Source: Eleusine coracana subsp. coracana (taxonomy: Eukaryota; Streptophyta; Magnoliopsida; Poales; Poaceae). Taken from it: a stretch of 64,000 nt of DNA. Under the pieces are notes generated by a model, which made no database searches, was not told the origin of the DNA, and worked only from the letters and a program-made list of their open reading frames with translations. The position numbers were made by a program, and so were the translations under genes. Positions 13,401 through 24,414 of this stretch are shown here, piece by piece. How positions within the stretch are numbered: position 1 is the stretch's first letter; each line of letters opens with the position of its first letter. The stretch lies in the NCBI GenBank assembly GCA_032690845.1, contig CM064426.1, forward strand, positions 43,602,508 to 43,666,507, in the 5' to 3' direction.

Positions 13401-14001
13401 GACTTGCCTAGTCTATACTTAGTTATTCTAGCCAGTGATACGGTGTCCATTGAGTATATGATATTGGACGAGTCATTATGTGATGGTACGATGTCTCATG
13501 TTAGCTCTATTCTTTGTCCATACTCGATAGTTCTCTCTAGTGATACGGTGTCTATCGAGCATGATGACATTGAATAAGCATCTCGTAAGGCCTCGTCTCA
13601 TCGATGTCACAGTTTGACCCGATTGATTGGACTTGCCTTGTGTTTACTTCATTGGTTCTAGCCGGTGATACAGTGTCCAATTAGTATATGACATTAAATG
13701 AGTCACTAGGCGACGATATGTTGTCTCATGGTAGCTCTATTCTTTGTCCATACTCGATAGTTCTCACCGGTGATACGATGTCTATCGAGCAAGATGACAT
13801 TGAGTGATCAACATTTCTAATTATCATCACAGCTTGGCCCCCGATTGGGTGGACTCGACTTGTCTATACTTTGTTGTTGTAGCCAGTAACATGGTGTCTA
13901 TTGAGTATATGATATTGGACGAGTTATTAGGCGATGATATGATGTCTCATGGTACCTCTATTCTTTGTCCATACTCTATAGTTCTTGCTGGTGATATGGT
14001 G
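10407..14001 (+). repeat. 224-bp satellite, diverged block with deleted monomers
   Basis: About 16 monomers between E2 and E3. Several are internally shortened. At 11726-11735 the gtgatacggt block is missing from an A half. Near 11998-12030 the A half jumps straight to the B half at the shared word gatatggtgtct, and the gagtgagca block is lost. Near 12565-12590 the word ggacgagtc is missing. These are signs of slippage and short-homology deletion in an array no longer being homogenised. No gene is present. The open frames at 11661-11942 and 13383-13577 are satellite by-products without ATG starts. Confidence 0.95.
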
Positions 14002-14763
14002 TGATGTAAATATGGACCGATCTTCCGAGAGGTGAGGGGATAAACTCTAATTTGGGGAACTCGGCGTCAATGACCCGGCTTGAATCAGACATGAACCAAC
14101 CCCGCAACCGATACACCAAGCACAACTTGATTGTTCCTACAAACGAAATCGAGAACACAAGCAAGAGAGGATAAACACGCAATCTGAAATTGCAAATATG
14201 GATGAAGCGAATCACAAGAAAAGGTTCAAGCTCTGAATACAAAAGGACTAATTGCCACAGTGGTGTAGAACAAGAACAGGGGCCCTGGATTACTGTAAGA
14301 GGACTTATCGCCACAGTTACAATAATTCGATCAAGTTTCTCTCTGGAAAACTGAACTAAACAAACCCCGAAACTAAAAGACAGCGGCTACTGAGTATATG
14401 TAGGAAACAAAGACGTCCTAGGGTTGGGGGCGACCAGGGGGGCGCCCACAACATGGGCTTAAGGCCCAACACGATACATGGCCAAGTTGGCCCAAAATAG
14501 GTGGCATAACACCTTGTCATGGTCACATATTATGACTCACGACCCTTCTGGAGCTAGGACCAGAACCAAAACAACGGCGACGTCGTCCCCTTTCCATCGC
14601 ATCAAAGAACGCCTCGTTTGGACGTCGGATGTGGGAGATATCATCAAAACCGTGAAGGGGTGTCGGCTGAATTCAAGACGAACATGGCGACCGAGTTGGT
14701 GACGACTTGTAACTTGGGGAAGGCCATGATATGCGCGTATCCAGCATGGTGATGTCCTCATCA
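14002..14763 (-). repeat. E3 3' LTR
   Basis: 762 bp, starting on the plus strand with TGATGTAAATATGGACC and ending GATGTCCTCATCA. It pairs with 17862-18623. The ends are the imperfect inverted repeat TGATG/CATCA. Confidence 0.92.
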
Positions 14764-14777
14764 TCCTCCCCTTCTTG
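14764..14777 (-). other. E3 polypurine tract
   Basis: Minus strand CAAGAAGGGGAGGA directly before the LTR start TGATGAGG. Position and composition fit the plus-strand primer of a gypsy element. Confidence 0.8.
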
Positions 14778-14802
14778 AATTCGAGTCGCCCTCGACTCCA
14801 TC

Positions 14803-15951
14803 TCAAGCATCAATCTCCTGCAAAAGGTTAGTACTAGCAGAATGCAAAGTACAAGATACATGATCATCGATATCATGACAAAGCATAGTATAGCAAGGTG
14901 CATCATGATTATCACAAAGATCAGTAACAGTAGATGTCATTGCAAGAAAAGCACCTCTCTTTAACTGAATAGCCTTATGTTTAACATCAGAAAGTTGTTT
15001 GTTATCATGTTTATTCTCAGTATTTTCAGTAAGCAGTTTAAAATGATTTCTAATATCAGCAGGCAATAACGGATGCAAAGTAATATTCCTGTCCTTATGC
15101 ACGAATGTATATGTATTTGTTCTACCATGGTGGGCAGCATCCGTATCATATTCCCATGGACGGCCTAATAAAAGCGAACATGCTTGCATAGGTACAACAT
15201 GAAAATCAGCAAAGTCTTGATAAGAACCTACTGAAAAGTGTATGCGTGCTGATCGAGTTACCTGTGTCGTACCACTATTGTTGAACCATTTGATGTGGTA
15301 GGCCTGATGTAGTGCATGCATGGTCAAGCCAAGTTTGCTTACCAAATAAGAACTTACCAAGTTGATACAACTCCAAGTATCAATGATGGTGAGAACACGG
15401 TGGTCCGTAACAATGAGGTACATGTAGAATAAATTGTTGCGTTGTTGTTCTTCCTCTTGTCCCACCCGAGTGGTCAACACACGTTGTACAATGAGGCTAG
15501 GAAAGCCCGCGGCGGCAGCAATAGAATCAATGGCGGTAGTCTCCTGCTCCTCCGTCAAATCTGCAACAAGGTTAGGCATACGAGCAAATTCATCTTCAAT
15601 ATCACTAGAACTTTCATACCCATCAGCGATAGCGATGAAAGCACGACAACTAGGGCAATCCTTCATGACATGTCCCATGCCCTTGCAGCTGTGGCAAATA
15701 ATGGTGGTGGAGGAACCACTCCTAGTACCGGAAGTAGTAACCTTCTTCTGATGTTGGTGCTGCACACTAGACGATTGCGCTGCAGAAGTAGATGCAAGTG
15801 GAAAAGTTGTTGCTGATGTCTTAGCAACATGACTCTTCAAGTTCTCTACTCCAGTGCGTTGCTGGAGATATTGCTCAGTGTTGGACCTACAAGATTGTTG
15901 TGGAAGGCGTCCCTGTACTTCTCGTTCAGCCTTAAGAGCAATATGATACAA
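14803..15951 (-). pseudogene. E3 gag C-terminus with zinc knuckle and protease-like region
   Basis: A 382-codon open stretch. It begins with the end of the gag domain (YHIALKAEREVQGR, residues 2-15). A low-complexity Ser/Thr/Gln segment follows, then a CCHC zinc knuckle (C86, C89, H94, C99) that would bind RNA, and an acidic linker. A region near residue 187 resembles the aspartic protease of gypsy elements: IID at 189-191, then LLGRPW at 260-265 and a conserved VVPMQAC at 252-258. The glycine normally two residues after the catalytic aspartate is not there (D191-T-W), so proteolytic activity is doubtful. The frame continues gag at 15952-16248 but a stop at 15952-15954 separates them. It ends 39 bp before the LTR, so polymerase and integrase were never present or were cleanly lost. 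Confidence 0.82.
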
Positions 15952-16709
15952 TTAGCTGAACCTATTCCACTCTTTATAGTCAATAATATTCTGGATATCA
16001 CGGTTCAAACCACCAAAAAATCTAGCACTAGTTTCAACATCATCTTCATGTATATCACAACGTGCTAAACCAATAAGCAATTCCTGATAATATTCCTCTA
16101 CTATTTTACTACCTTGTGTTAAAGATTGTAATTTCAAACGTAAATCACGTTGGTAATAAGGAGGAACAAAACGAGATTTCATGCGTTGTTTCAAAACAGG
16201 CCAAGTGGCAGGTATAGCAGCATTAGTATTGCAAAGATCATTCCCCAAAAGAGAGCAAAACCTGTAAACTCACTAGTAGCAAGTCTAACTCTATGCTCAG
16301 CAGGAACTAAATGAGAATTAAATTTCTGTTCAACAGCAAGTTCCCAATCTAAGTATGCTTCAGGATCAGCACTACCGACAAAAGGTGGTATGTTAAATTT
16401 GGGCTAAACAAAAGTATCAGTATTACCACGATTGTTATTACCTCCCATACCGTGTCGATTACGGTAAAGATGGTCTGCATCACGGTCAAAATCATCATCA
16501 GCAGCAACTCGTTGAGGTGGAGGTCGTCATTCAACATCCTCAATGCGGTGGACAACAGTGTTGATGTGACCCATCAACTCGGCAAACTTCGTTTCCATGA
16601 ATGTACACTGGTCCGCAAGAAGCTTCATGAGCTCGGCCTTGGAGACGCAATCATTGAAGTCTGTAGGGGACTCCAACTCTCCAGGTGTCCCTTTCCCTTT
16701 CTCTAACAT
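15952..16709 (-). pseudogene. E3 gag, broken
   Basis: The likely start is the ATG at 16709 (MLEKGKG). The first piece (to 16527) has a short helical-looking segment, SKAELMKLLADQCTFMETK. Two in-frame stops follow at 16527-16529 and 16404-16406. After the second, the frame resumes with gag sequence around 16400-16250 (SADPEAYLDWELAVEQKF), then shifts frame near 16245. The last piece (16248-15952) contains the retrotransposon gag core, with WPVLKQRMKSRFVPPYY and SKIVEEYYQELL, and continues in frame past another stop into the zinc-knuckle ORF. Gag would form the virus-like particle. Its closest match from memory is the gag of CRM-type centromeric chromoviruses, whose particles integrate into centromeric chromatin. 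With three stops and one frameshift it is not functional. Confidence 0.8.
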
Positions 16710-16721
16710 GGTTAAAAGCAA

Positions 16722-17845
16722 AAGACAACACTAAACAAAAAGATTAGACCTATCAACTAGCAGGCAGCAGAGGGTGTAGAAAGTGGAAAACTATATCAGA
16801 AGCAATGTATCACAATTTTGAAAGTGTTCTTACCAAAGCCAAATAGGTCGACACAATCTGTAGTTGAGCTTGGGTGTAACAGTTGCAAGGAAGAAACCTG
16901 TGGTGCAATATGTGTAGCTTGGAAGGCTAATATGTATGTCAATGGAACACAATTTAATAACAGATAGTAGCACTGAATAAATGTCCAAAGCAGTGTCCTA
17001 ATTGCTGGCAAAAGAATCGTGTTCAAAAACAGTTGTGATAGCAAGAACAATGGCAAAGAACAATATAAAAGGCAACAAGGAACAAAACAGACTTCACAGG
17101 CTAAGAATTTTTAGGGCGGCGGGGGGGGGGGGGGGGGGGGGGGGGGAAGGAGGTGCAAATCAAAATCTTGATTTTTTTGTATAATTTTTCCACTATTTTT
17201 CTGTGATAGAGGAACACAAAGGAAGGAACCACAAGAAGTTTCAACTCAAACAGAGGGAAAACAAAGGGTAGGCAAAATCTCAAAGTTTCATCGAAAGCGC
17301 TATTTTTGACTTCACAATTTTTTTTCTATTTTTTCCCGATTTTTTTGAATTTTTTGACAAGGGCACACAGGGCAGAGCCGAGTGTGGGTCACCTCAACTT
17401 TGAGTCAAGAATCTGCTGTAAAAATTTCAGCCCAATCGAAGCAACGAGCGAAAAGTTAGGCCTGTTTTACTGTATGTCAAGATAGGGTGTGAGGGGTGAG
17501 GGGGAGGGGGGGAAACAGAATCGGGTAGGGTTTTTTTGTTGGCAATGGATTGTGGGAGTGGTGGGTGGGTGACACAATGGTCAATCCAATGGAAAACACG
17601 ATGGTGATGGGGGTGTGCAGCGGAGATCAAAACACAAACCGAATCGAAATACAAATTCCAACCAGCAACTGAACTCGACTAGGACACAAACTCAACACTA
17701 CGGACTCTAAAATTAAATTATGCAAAGGCTAAACAGTGTCTGGGATGGTGGGAAAATTTTTTTGTAGGCTCTTTCGTGGACAAAAAGGTGATGAACACAA
17801 AACAATCTAAAGGGAAGAACACGATAATACCTCACGGGGAACCTA
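16722..17845 (-). other. E3 leader, non-coding
   Basis: About 1.1 kb between gag and the primer binding site. It has AT-rich stretches, a 26-base G run at 17121-17146 and a purine/pyrimidine-biased part near 17470-17560. I see no open frame resembling a protein; the open frames on either strand cross low-complexity sequence. Confidence 0.7.
17121..17146 (+). repeat. G homopolymer, 26 bp
   Basis: An uninterrupted run of 26 G preceded by agggcggc and followed by aaggagg, in the E3 leader. Length of such a run is uncertain in any assembly. Confidence 0.85.
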
Positions 17846-17859
17846 GGAATCTGATACCA
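17846..17859 (-). other. E3 primer binding site, initiator Met tRNA type
   Basis: Minus strand TGGTATCAGATTCC, two bases after the 5' LTR end. The first ten bases match the complement of the 3' end of initiator methionine tRNA, the usual primer of many plant gypsy and copia elements. Confidence 0.85.
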
Positions 17860-17861
17860 CT

Positions 17862-18623
17862 TGATGTAAATATGGCCCGATCTTCCAAGAGGTGAGGGGA
17901 TAAACTCGAATTTGGGGAACTCGGCGTCGACGACCCGGCTTGAATCAGACACGATCCAACCCCGCAACCGTTACACCAAGCACAACTTGATTGTTCCTGC
18001 AAGTGAAATTGAGAACACAAGCAAGAGAGGATAAACATACAATCTAAAATTGCAAATATGGATGAAGCGAATCACAAGAAAAGGTTCAAGCTCTAAACAC
18101 AAAAGGACTAATCGCCACAGTGGTGTAGAACAAGAACAGGGACCATAGATTACTGTAAAAGGACTTGTCGCTACAGTTACAATAATTCGATCAAGTTTCT
18201 CTCTGGAAAACTGAACTAAACAAAACCCGAAACAAAAAGACGGCAGCTACTGAGTTTATGTAGGAAACAAAGAGTCCTAGGGTTGGGGGCGACCAGGGGG
18301 GGCGCTCACAACATGGGCTTAAGGCCTGACACGATACATGGCCAAGTTGGCCCAAAATAGGTGGCACAGCACCTTGTCATGGTCACATATTATGACTCAC
18401 GACCCTTCTGGAGCTAGGACCAGAACCAAACCGACGGCGTCGTCGTCCACTTTCCAACGCATCAAAGAACGCCTCGTTTGGACGTCGGATGTGGGAGATA
18501 TCATCAAAACCGTGAAGGGGTGTCGGCTGAATCCGAGACGAACGTGGCGACCGAGTTGGTGACGACTTGTAACTTGGGGAAGGCCATGATATGCGCGTAT
18601 CCAGCATGGTGATGTCCTCATCT
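17862..18623 (-). repeat. E3 5' LTR
   Basis: 762 bp, the same length as the partner at 14002-14763. It starts TGATGTAAATATGGCCC and ends GATGTCCTCATCT on the plus strand; the last base differs from the partner LTR. It adjoins the primer binding site. Confidence 0.92.
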
Positions 18624-20407
18624 TGATGTCTATCGAGCATGATGACACTAAATAAGCATCTCGTAAGGTCTCATCTCATCGATGTCACAGTTTGGCCTGA
18701 TTGATTGGACTTGCCTTGTGTTTGCTTCGTTGGTTATAGCCGGTGATACGGTGTCCAATTAGTATATGACATTGGACAAGTGACTAGGCGATGATATGAT
18801 GTCTCATGGTAGCTCTATTGTTCGTCCATACTCGATAGTTCTCGCCTGTGATATGGTGTCGATCGAGCGTGATGACATTGAGTGAGCTACATTTCTAATT
18901 ATTGTCACAGCTTGGCCCCCGATTGAGGGAACTCACCTTGTCTATACTTCGTTGTTGTAGCCCGTGAGACGGTGTCCATTGAGTATATGATATTGGACAA
19001 GTCATTAGACGATGATATGATGTCTCATGGTAGCTCTATTCTTTGTCCATACTCGATAGTTCTCGCCGGTGATACGGTGTCTATCGAGCATGATGACATT
19101 GAGTGAGCAACATGTTTTGATTGTCGTCACAGCTTGGCCCCCGATTGATTGGACTCGCCTTGTCTATACTTCGTTGGTTCTAGCTGGTGATACGGTGTCC
19201 AATTAGTATATGACATTGGATGAGTCACTCGGCGACGATATGATGTCTAATGGTAGGTCTATTCTTTGTACATACTCGATAATTCTCACCAGTGATACGG
19301 TGTCTTTAGAGCATGATGACATTGAGTGAGCAACATGTTTTGATTGTCGTCACAGCTTGGCCCCCGATTGATTGGATTCGCCCTGTCTATACTTCGTTAT
19401 TCTAGCCGGTGATACGGTGTCCATTGAGTATATGATATTGGACGAGTCATTAGGCAATGATATGATGTTTCATGGTAGCTTTAGTCTTTGTCCATACTCT
19501 CGTCGGTGATACGGTGTCTATCGGGCATGATGACATTGAATGAGCAACATGTTCTGATTGTCATCACAGCTTGGCCTCCAATTGGTTGGACCCGCCTTGT
19601 CTATACCACATTATTCTAGCCGTTGATACGGTGTCCATTGAGTATATGATATTGGACGAGTCATTAGGCGATGATATGATATCTCATGGTACCTCTATTC
19701 TTTGTCCATACTCTATAGTTCTCGCTAGTTATACTGAATAAGCATCACGTAAGGTCTCATCTTATCGATGTCATAGTTTGGCCTGATTGATTGGAGTCGC
19801 CTTGTGTTTGCTTCGTTGGTTCTAGTCGGTGATACGGTGTCCCATTAGTATATGACATTGGATGAGTCACTAGGCGACGATATGATGTCTCATGGTAGCT
19901 CTATTTTTTGTCCATACTCGATAGTAATCACCGGTGATACGGTGTGTATCAAGCATGATGACATTGAGTGAGCAACATTTCTAATTATCATCACAGCTTG
20001 GCCCCCGATTGAGTGGACTCGACTTGTCTATACTTTGTTGTTGTAGCCGGTAATACGGTGTCTATTGAGTATATGATATTGGATGAGTCATTAGGCGATA
20101 ATATGATGTCTGTTGGTACCTGTATTCTTTGTCCATACTCTATAGTTCTCGCTGGTGATATGGTGTCTATCGAGCTTGATGATACTGAATAAGCATCTCG
20201 TAAGGTCTCATCTCATCGACGTCATAGTTTGGCCCGATTGATTGGACTCGCCTTGTGTTGGTTCTAGCTGGTGATACGGTGTCCAATTAGTATATGACAT
20301 TGGACGAGTCACTAAGCGATGATATGATGTCTCATGGTAGCTCTATTCTTCGTCCATACTCGATAGTTCTCGCTTGTGATACGGTGTCTATCGAGCATAA
20401 TGACATT
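18624..20407 (+). repeat. 224-bp satellite, diverged block
   Basis: About eight monomers. One, near 19729, has lost the end of the A/B linker and the start of the B half, so gttatact runs straight into gaataagcatc. The same deletion is seen in the monomer near 26706 on the other side of E4. Another lacks the gatagttct word near 19500. The block is cut off in a B half at gagcataatgacattg, where the truncated LTR of E4 begins. Confidence 0.95.
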
Positions 20408-20668
20408 GGTCCGGATGACGGTTGTTGGGTTGGTTTTCAACCGCCTTATCCACTCGGCGTTGGTTGGCATGATGGGCCAAGTGGGCTGGACACCTTGGGA
20501 GGAATAGTCCCAGGCCGGGTGGCGGCCCATTTTTGGTGCCGACCCCCTCCGGGTCATGTCTTCACTTGTCCAAGTTGTGCCACATGGATGCCTCCTTTAC
20601 TTCTCCACTTTTTACCCTCCTTAGTCCTAGGATTAAGGGCCGATATTGGGTTTTAAGGGCCACCTACA
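20408..20668 (-). repeat. E4 3' LTR stub
   Basis: Matches the right LTR at about 26018-26273 and 26600-26635. It shares cacttgtccaagttgtg and gccgatattgggttttaag, and ends ACA next to the polypurine tract. It lacks roughly 330 bp that the right LTR has between these parts, as well as everything beyond ggtccgg. Confidence 0.8.
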
Positions 20669-20679
20669 CCTCCCCAAGC
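20669..20679 (-). other. E4 polypurine tract
   Basis: Minus strand GCTTGGGGAGG directly before the LTR start TGTAGGTGG. The following aagcttaaacctttgctcg (plus strand) is a sequence type often seen beside the 3' LTR of grass gypsy elements, from memory. Confidence 0.6.
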
Positions 20680-20822
20680 TTAAACCTTTGCTCGTCCCGA
20701 GCAAATTAAAACTTGGTAGTGATGGATTAGGAGTTGCTTCAATATTAGAGCCCTGTAAGGATCAAGTGCACAAACACATACTCCTACAATACAGGGGTAA
20801 TGGTAAACCAACACAAGTTGAT

Positions 20823-21701
20823 CACTACTAGAAAACACCCCTTATAGATACGCTTTATTTTGGGTTTAGATATGCTTATACCGTCTTTATCAAAATATAG
20901 ATACGTTTTTATAATTTGTGTCCGAGGCGTCTCCACACGTACTGTGTCAGAGCTTGGTTGATATGCTTTTTGAAAACATGTCTACCAACAAACAAGATGT
21001 GTTGCTTGAGATGCTATAAATGATACATATGTTTGTAGATACGATTTCATAAATGTGTTTATATGACATAGGTATTAGAGTAGACACGTTTTGTGACGTG
21101 TTAAAAAGTTTAGACACAATTTATTGATATGTTTCTATTGTGTTGTTACTAGCATATTATTGTTTTAGAACCTCTTCTAAGTGATTGATTTTTTTTACGT
21201 AGTTAGCAAGAGTCGAACCTGAGACCTTCTTGTATTTTACATGCTCATCTAACCAGCTCACCTTTGAAGGAAACTTGATTAGATTGAGATATTCATTCTT
21301 TTATACCCATATTTTCTTAGTGTTTTGGTGTTCCTAGGATTTTATATAGCATGCCAAAAATGTCTCTAGAGAGGATTGATACGATCGAAACATGTCTAAT
21401 ATTATCTCATGTTTTATATGTTTTCAATAACATCTCAAGAAGAATGTTTGATATGGCTAGATACGATTAAAGCGTATCTAACGGTTCAAAGCATGTCTAA
21501 AATCGTAACACTTTGTGATGTTTCAAAAAGAGTGTCAAAAAAACATGTTTATTATATTCTTGATATTAAAGCGTATCTAAAATCATATCATATTGATATG
21601 TTCTTAAAATCGTATTGAAAAGTGTCTCTAGCTATTAATGTAGAGACGTTTATAAAAACGTAGCAATATAACTGTGTCTAGAAGATATTTTTGTTGTAGG
21701 G
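20823..21701. mobile_element. Short non-autonomous CACTA-type transposon inside E4
   Basis: The left end is CACTACTAGAAAACACC, a classic CACTA terminus. The right end, read inward, is CCCTACAACAAAAATAT, a degenerate match to the CACTACAACAAAAAT variant. Between them lie many short repeats in both orientations (agatacg, gtatct, acgtgtc and relatives), like the subterminal transposase-binding repeats of this superfamily. About 880 bp with no transposase, so it is non-autonomous. A 3-bp target duplication is not evident (GAT left, TAA right), which leaves the exact right end uncertain. Confidence 0.72.
21200..21270 (-). other. tRNA-like segment in the CACTA element
   Basis: The minus strand contains GAGCTGGTTAGATGAGC (like a tRNA D-arm or A box) and, about 30 bases on, AGGTTCGACTC (like a T-arm or B box). 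I cannot fold an acceptor stem with confidence and see no clean anticodon arm. It may be a captured tRNA remnant or chance; not called as a tRNA gene. Confidence 0.35.
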
Positions 21702-23173
21702 TAAGTCGTTCTCATTGTAAGTGGGGCTCTTAGGCATTTTATGACCTTGTCATGAGCGGTTGGAACTCAGAACAACTAGTTTAGATTTTGTCACTCAACC
21801 TCCTACATGATCATGAGTCCAAAGTTTTTGTAATGCTGCATAAGATTGAAAATTTTACCTCTTGGTGCAATCCTTCACTGTGACTCTCATCTCTCAAAAA
21901 GTGTATTTCCTCACCAAGTGCTCATCATACTCTATGAAATTTGGCTCTATATGTGGAGCTTGGTAGGATGGCACATGTAGTATGCATATTTTTTTTAAGT
22001 TAAGAGATGGTCCTAGTGAAAAGACTTTGCACTTTCTCATTCCAACCATTTGGAAATAATGTCCAGGGGAGAGGGTGAGAATGCACTCACTCGAAGGAGT
22101 GGACTAGCACAATAGCAAAGATCTTTATCAAAAGACTGGGTTTTTGTGCTAGAGTGAAACGATGGTCCTTTATTTTGCTCAAAGGATTTAATGAACCTTG
22201 AAACTTGACATTTGTACATCTACGAGAGCTGATAATTTTTCTCATTTTTCTCTTTCTTTCTTTCTTTCTTCTTTTCTTTCTTTCTTTTTCAGCTCTCATA
22301 GTGTAGGTAAGCTGGTTCAATGGTTCAAATATTCTTACAAACTTTTTCTGAGCATTTATTTTGGGAAGACCAAAATCTTTCTTGTAGGATCAAGGTTTTC
22401 GCAAAGGAGAGATTTTTGGCTAACATGCTTGGTGAAGGTGGATGCTTGAATCCAATGTGGATACTGTATAACCAAGCATGATTATTTGAGAACTCAAAGA
22501 TAACGCGAAGGAAAATGATTGGCTTTGAAACTGCAAGTCCCTCATAAGGATCAAATCCTAACCAAACTCAATGCATCCATCGATGGCATAAAAGTGGGTT
22601 CACAATTAATATCTGGCCTTGGTAGGAATTTTTCTATCAAAGGAAAGATATACACCAAGTAGGGGGGTTTTATTACAGCATGGTTTTGAAAGAAATCATT
22701 GGACTCTAATCATGAGGAGATCATAGACTCATCCAAAACATGCTATATCGTGAATTCGAACAACTAGACTTGGTGTTTATTAGCCATTTTGCACCCACTA
22801 AAACATAGAGAGACTAGCTTTGTCATCATGCCGGTCTACCATTACCAACCAAAATGAAGAGTAGAGGTTGTATACTTGAGACTCACAGGGAGCTAACAGA
22901 GCAACTATTCATCATTTCCATAGGCAAGGTAGAGACTAAGTTCTCAAATTTTATTTGAAAAGGGAAATATTTTTGTTCTTTTTGGTTATGTGAATTTTTT
23001 TTTGGTTTTTCTTTGAAAACTGAAAAATGTTTTTGGGTTTTCTTAAATTTTCTCAAAAAAAATGAAAACAACTCAACTAGGGAAAGGGGGAGAGAGGATA
23101 GAACAAGCGGTGCACCTTGGTTTGGGTACCTCCGCAAGCTTAGGTCTTTGCAAGACTTAAGCTTAGATGACTT
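21702..23173 (-). other. E4 interior, non-coding
   Basis: About 1.5 kb with no recognisable coding sequence. It contains a TTTC-type microsatellite at 22247-22290 and T-rich stretches near 22985-23060. In an autonomous element of this type protease, polymerase and integrase would lie here; nothing like them is visible. Confidence 0.6.
22247..22290 (+). repeat. TTTC microsatellite
   Basis: An imperfect run of ctttctttcttt units over about 44 bp. The open frame on the minus strand here is Lys/Arg/Glu repeat and not a gene. Confidence 0.85.
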
Positions 23174-23590
23174 TCACTGCGGCGGTAGATACTCGATGTT
23201 GAAGTGGCCGAACAGTTGGTCCATCATGGAGAGGTTTGTCTGAAGTTGTTCCGATGTTTCTTGCTGCCATTGTTGTCCATCCCTTGTGGTTGCTTGTATT
23301 TCTTGAGTTCGTTCATTGGTTTCATATGCATTGGTAGCCAAGTATTGCATGTCTTCTTCCAACTCCTCCGGCTGTGTTGAGTGCGTACTCAAAATCAGCA
23401 AGGACACCGATTCGCTCGAGGAAGTTGCGGTCGAACTTGCACACGGATGTGAACTCCCGGTCCCGAATGGCGGTGAGCTTGCTTCGTTCGTCATAGTCAT
23501 TGAACACCATATTCTCTTCACTCTCCATGAACTTGTCAAACTCTTCATCCCATGTGAAGCTCCCGAGTGCTTGGCTTCTTAGCGCTCACT
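23174..23590 (-). pseudogene. E4 gag-like remnant
   Basis: Two overlapping frames read as one damaged protein. The first (23528-23322) has FNDYDERSKLTAIRDREF, then FDRNFLERIGVLADFEYAL. The second (ending at the stop 23174-23176) begins near EELEEDMQYLA, is rich in Gln, Thr and Glu with a likely coiled-coil, and ends FNIEYLPPQ. A one-base frameshift near 23370 links them. The pattern (a short domain with REFT and a Leu/Gly motif, then a Gln-rich coiled-coil tail) resembles the ORF1 type found 5' in many grass Athila/Tat-related elements; that is recollection, not a search. The position, between primer site and polypurine tract and nearer the 5' end, fits a gag-type role. Confidence 0.45.
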
Positions 23591-24414
23591 CGGCGTACGC
23601 CTCCCATGGCTCGAGCCGCTGCTGCTGCTGAACTTGGTGTAGAGGCCTCTCCAAATATTTGCCATTCCTGCAAAAGGGGTTACTTGGACACAATACCCGA
23701 AGGACAAAATGATGATAATGGTTAGTGGTTAGTCATCTGGTTAGTAGTCCAAGTGTTTGTTGTTCAAACGTGCAAGGGTGACAAAAATGTCTCTCTAGTT
23801 GGTTTTATTGCAGCACACTTTTATTGCTAAGTGCAAAGTGCACTTACTAGAGAGGGCTAGTGAAGTGAGAAGAGGGTGAAGAGGGAGAGAAAATGTTTTC
23901 AGCTGAGGGTGGAGAAACAAAGGAGAGTGTGTCTGGTATTTATAGGCTCGAGGGGAGGCTTGGGGCAAAAATTTTTATGTCAGGTAGTGGGACACGCCAG
24001 GTGGCAGCCCATGCCGCCCGGCAGGTCATTTCGCTCCAATTGCTCTATTATTGCTCTAGTGGTGATGGGAGAAGGCTAGGTCCAAGTGCCATGTGATCCA
24101 CTTGCTCAATTTGTCCAGAAATTTGCTAAGAGTGTAGGGAGCAAGGATAGAGTGATGGGATGGCCAAAGTTGTATGTTGCAATGAGTCTGCTGCCACTCA
24201 TGAGGCCTAGGTCAGAAGGGTGGTAGGTGAGTGTGAGTGGTGAAAGAGTGTGGTAACATGTGTGGCTCTCATTCATTCATTTTCACTCAGGGTGGGGCTT
24301 TTGATGAGCATTTTTCTTCAAGGTAAGGCTGGCCACACCTTCACCACTCATGGCCATCATCTCTGCATTAGAAGTGTCAAGAATCAGAGAAAAAGTTGTG
24401 CCGGGCGGCAGAAA

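Larger units (their letters stand above)
14002..18623 (-). mobile_element. Non-autonomous CRM-like gypsy element (E3), gag-protease only
   Basis: A 4622-bp element with two LTRs of 762 bp (14002-14763 and 17862-18623), read on the minus strand as TGATGAGGAC to TTTACATCA. Order on that strand is LTR, primer binding site, long leader, gag, zinc knuckle, protease-like region, polypurine tract, LTR. No reverse transcriptase, RNase H or integrase lies between protease and polypurine tract, so it would depend on enzymes from a related element. The gag resembles that of centromeric chromoviruses (CRM/CRR) as I know them. The left flank ends in TGGTG and the right flank begins TGATG, a probable 5-bp target duplication with one mismatch. 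The LTR pair differs at only a small number of positions by eye, so the insertion is moderately young. Confidence 0.88.

Noticed and set aside
15434..15816. Plus-strand open frames of 105 and 124 codons opposite the E3 gag-protease region.
   Set aside because: Shadows of the minus-strand zinc-knuckle and protease coding sequence.
22087..22320. Lys/Arg/Glu-rich open frame resembling a nuclear basic protein.
   Set aside because: Produced by the TTTC microsatellite at 22247-22290.
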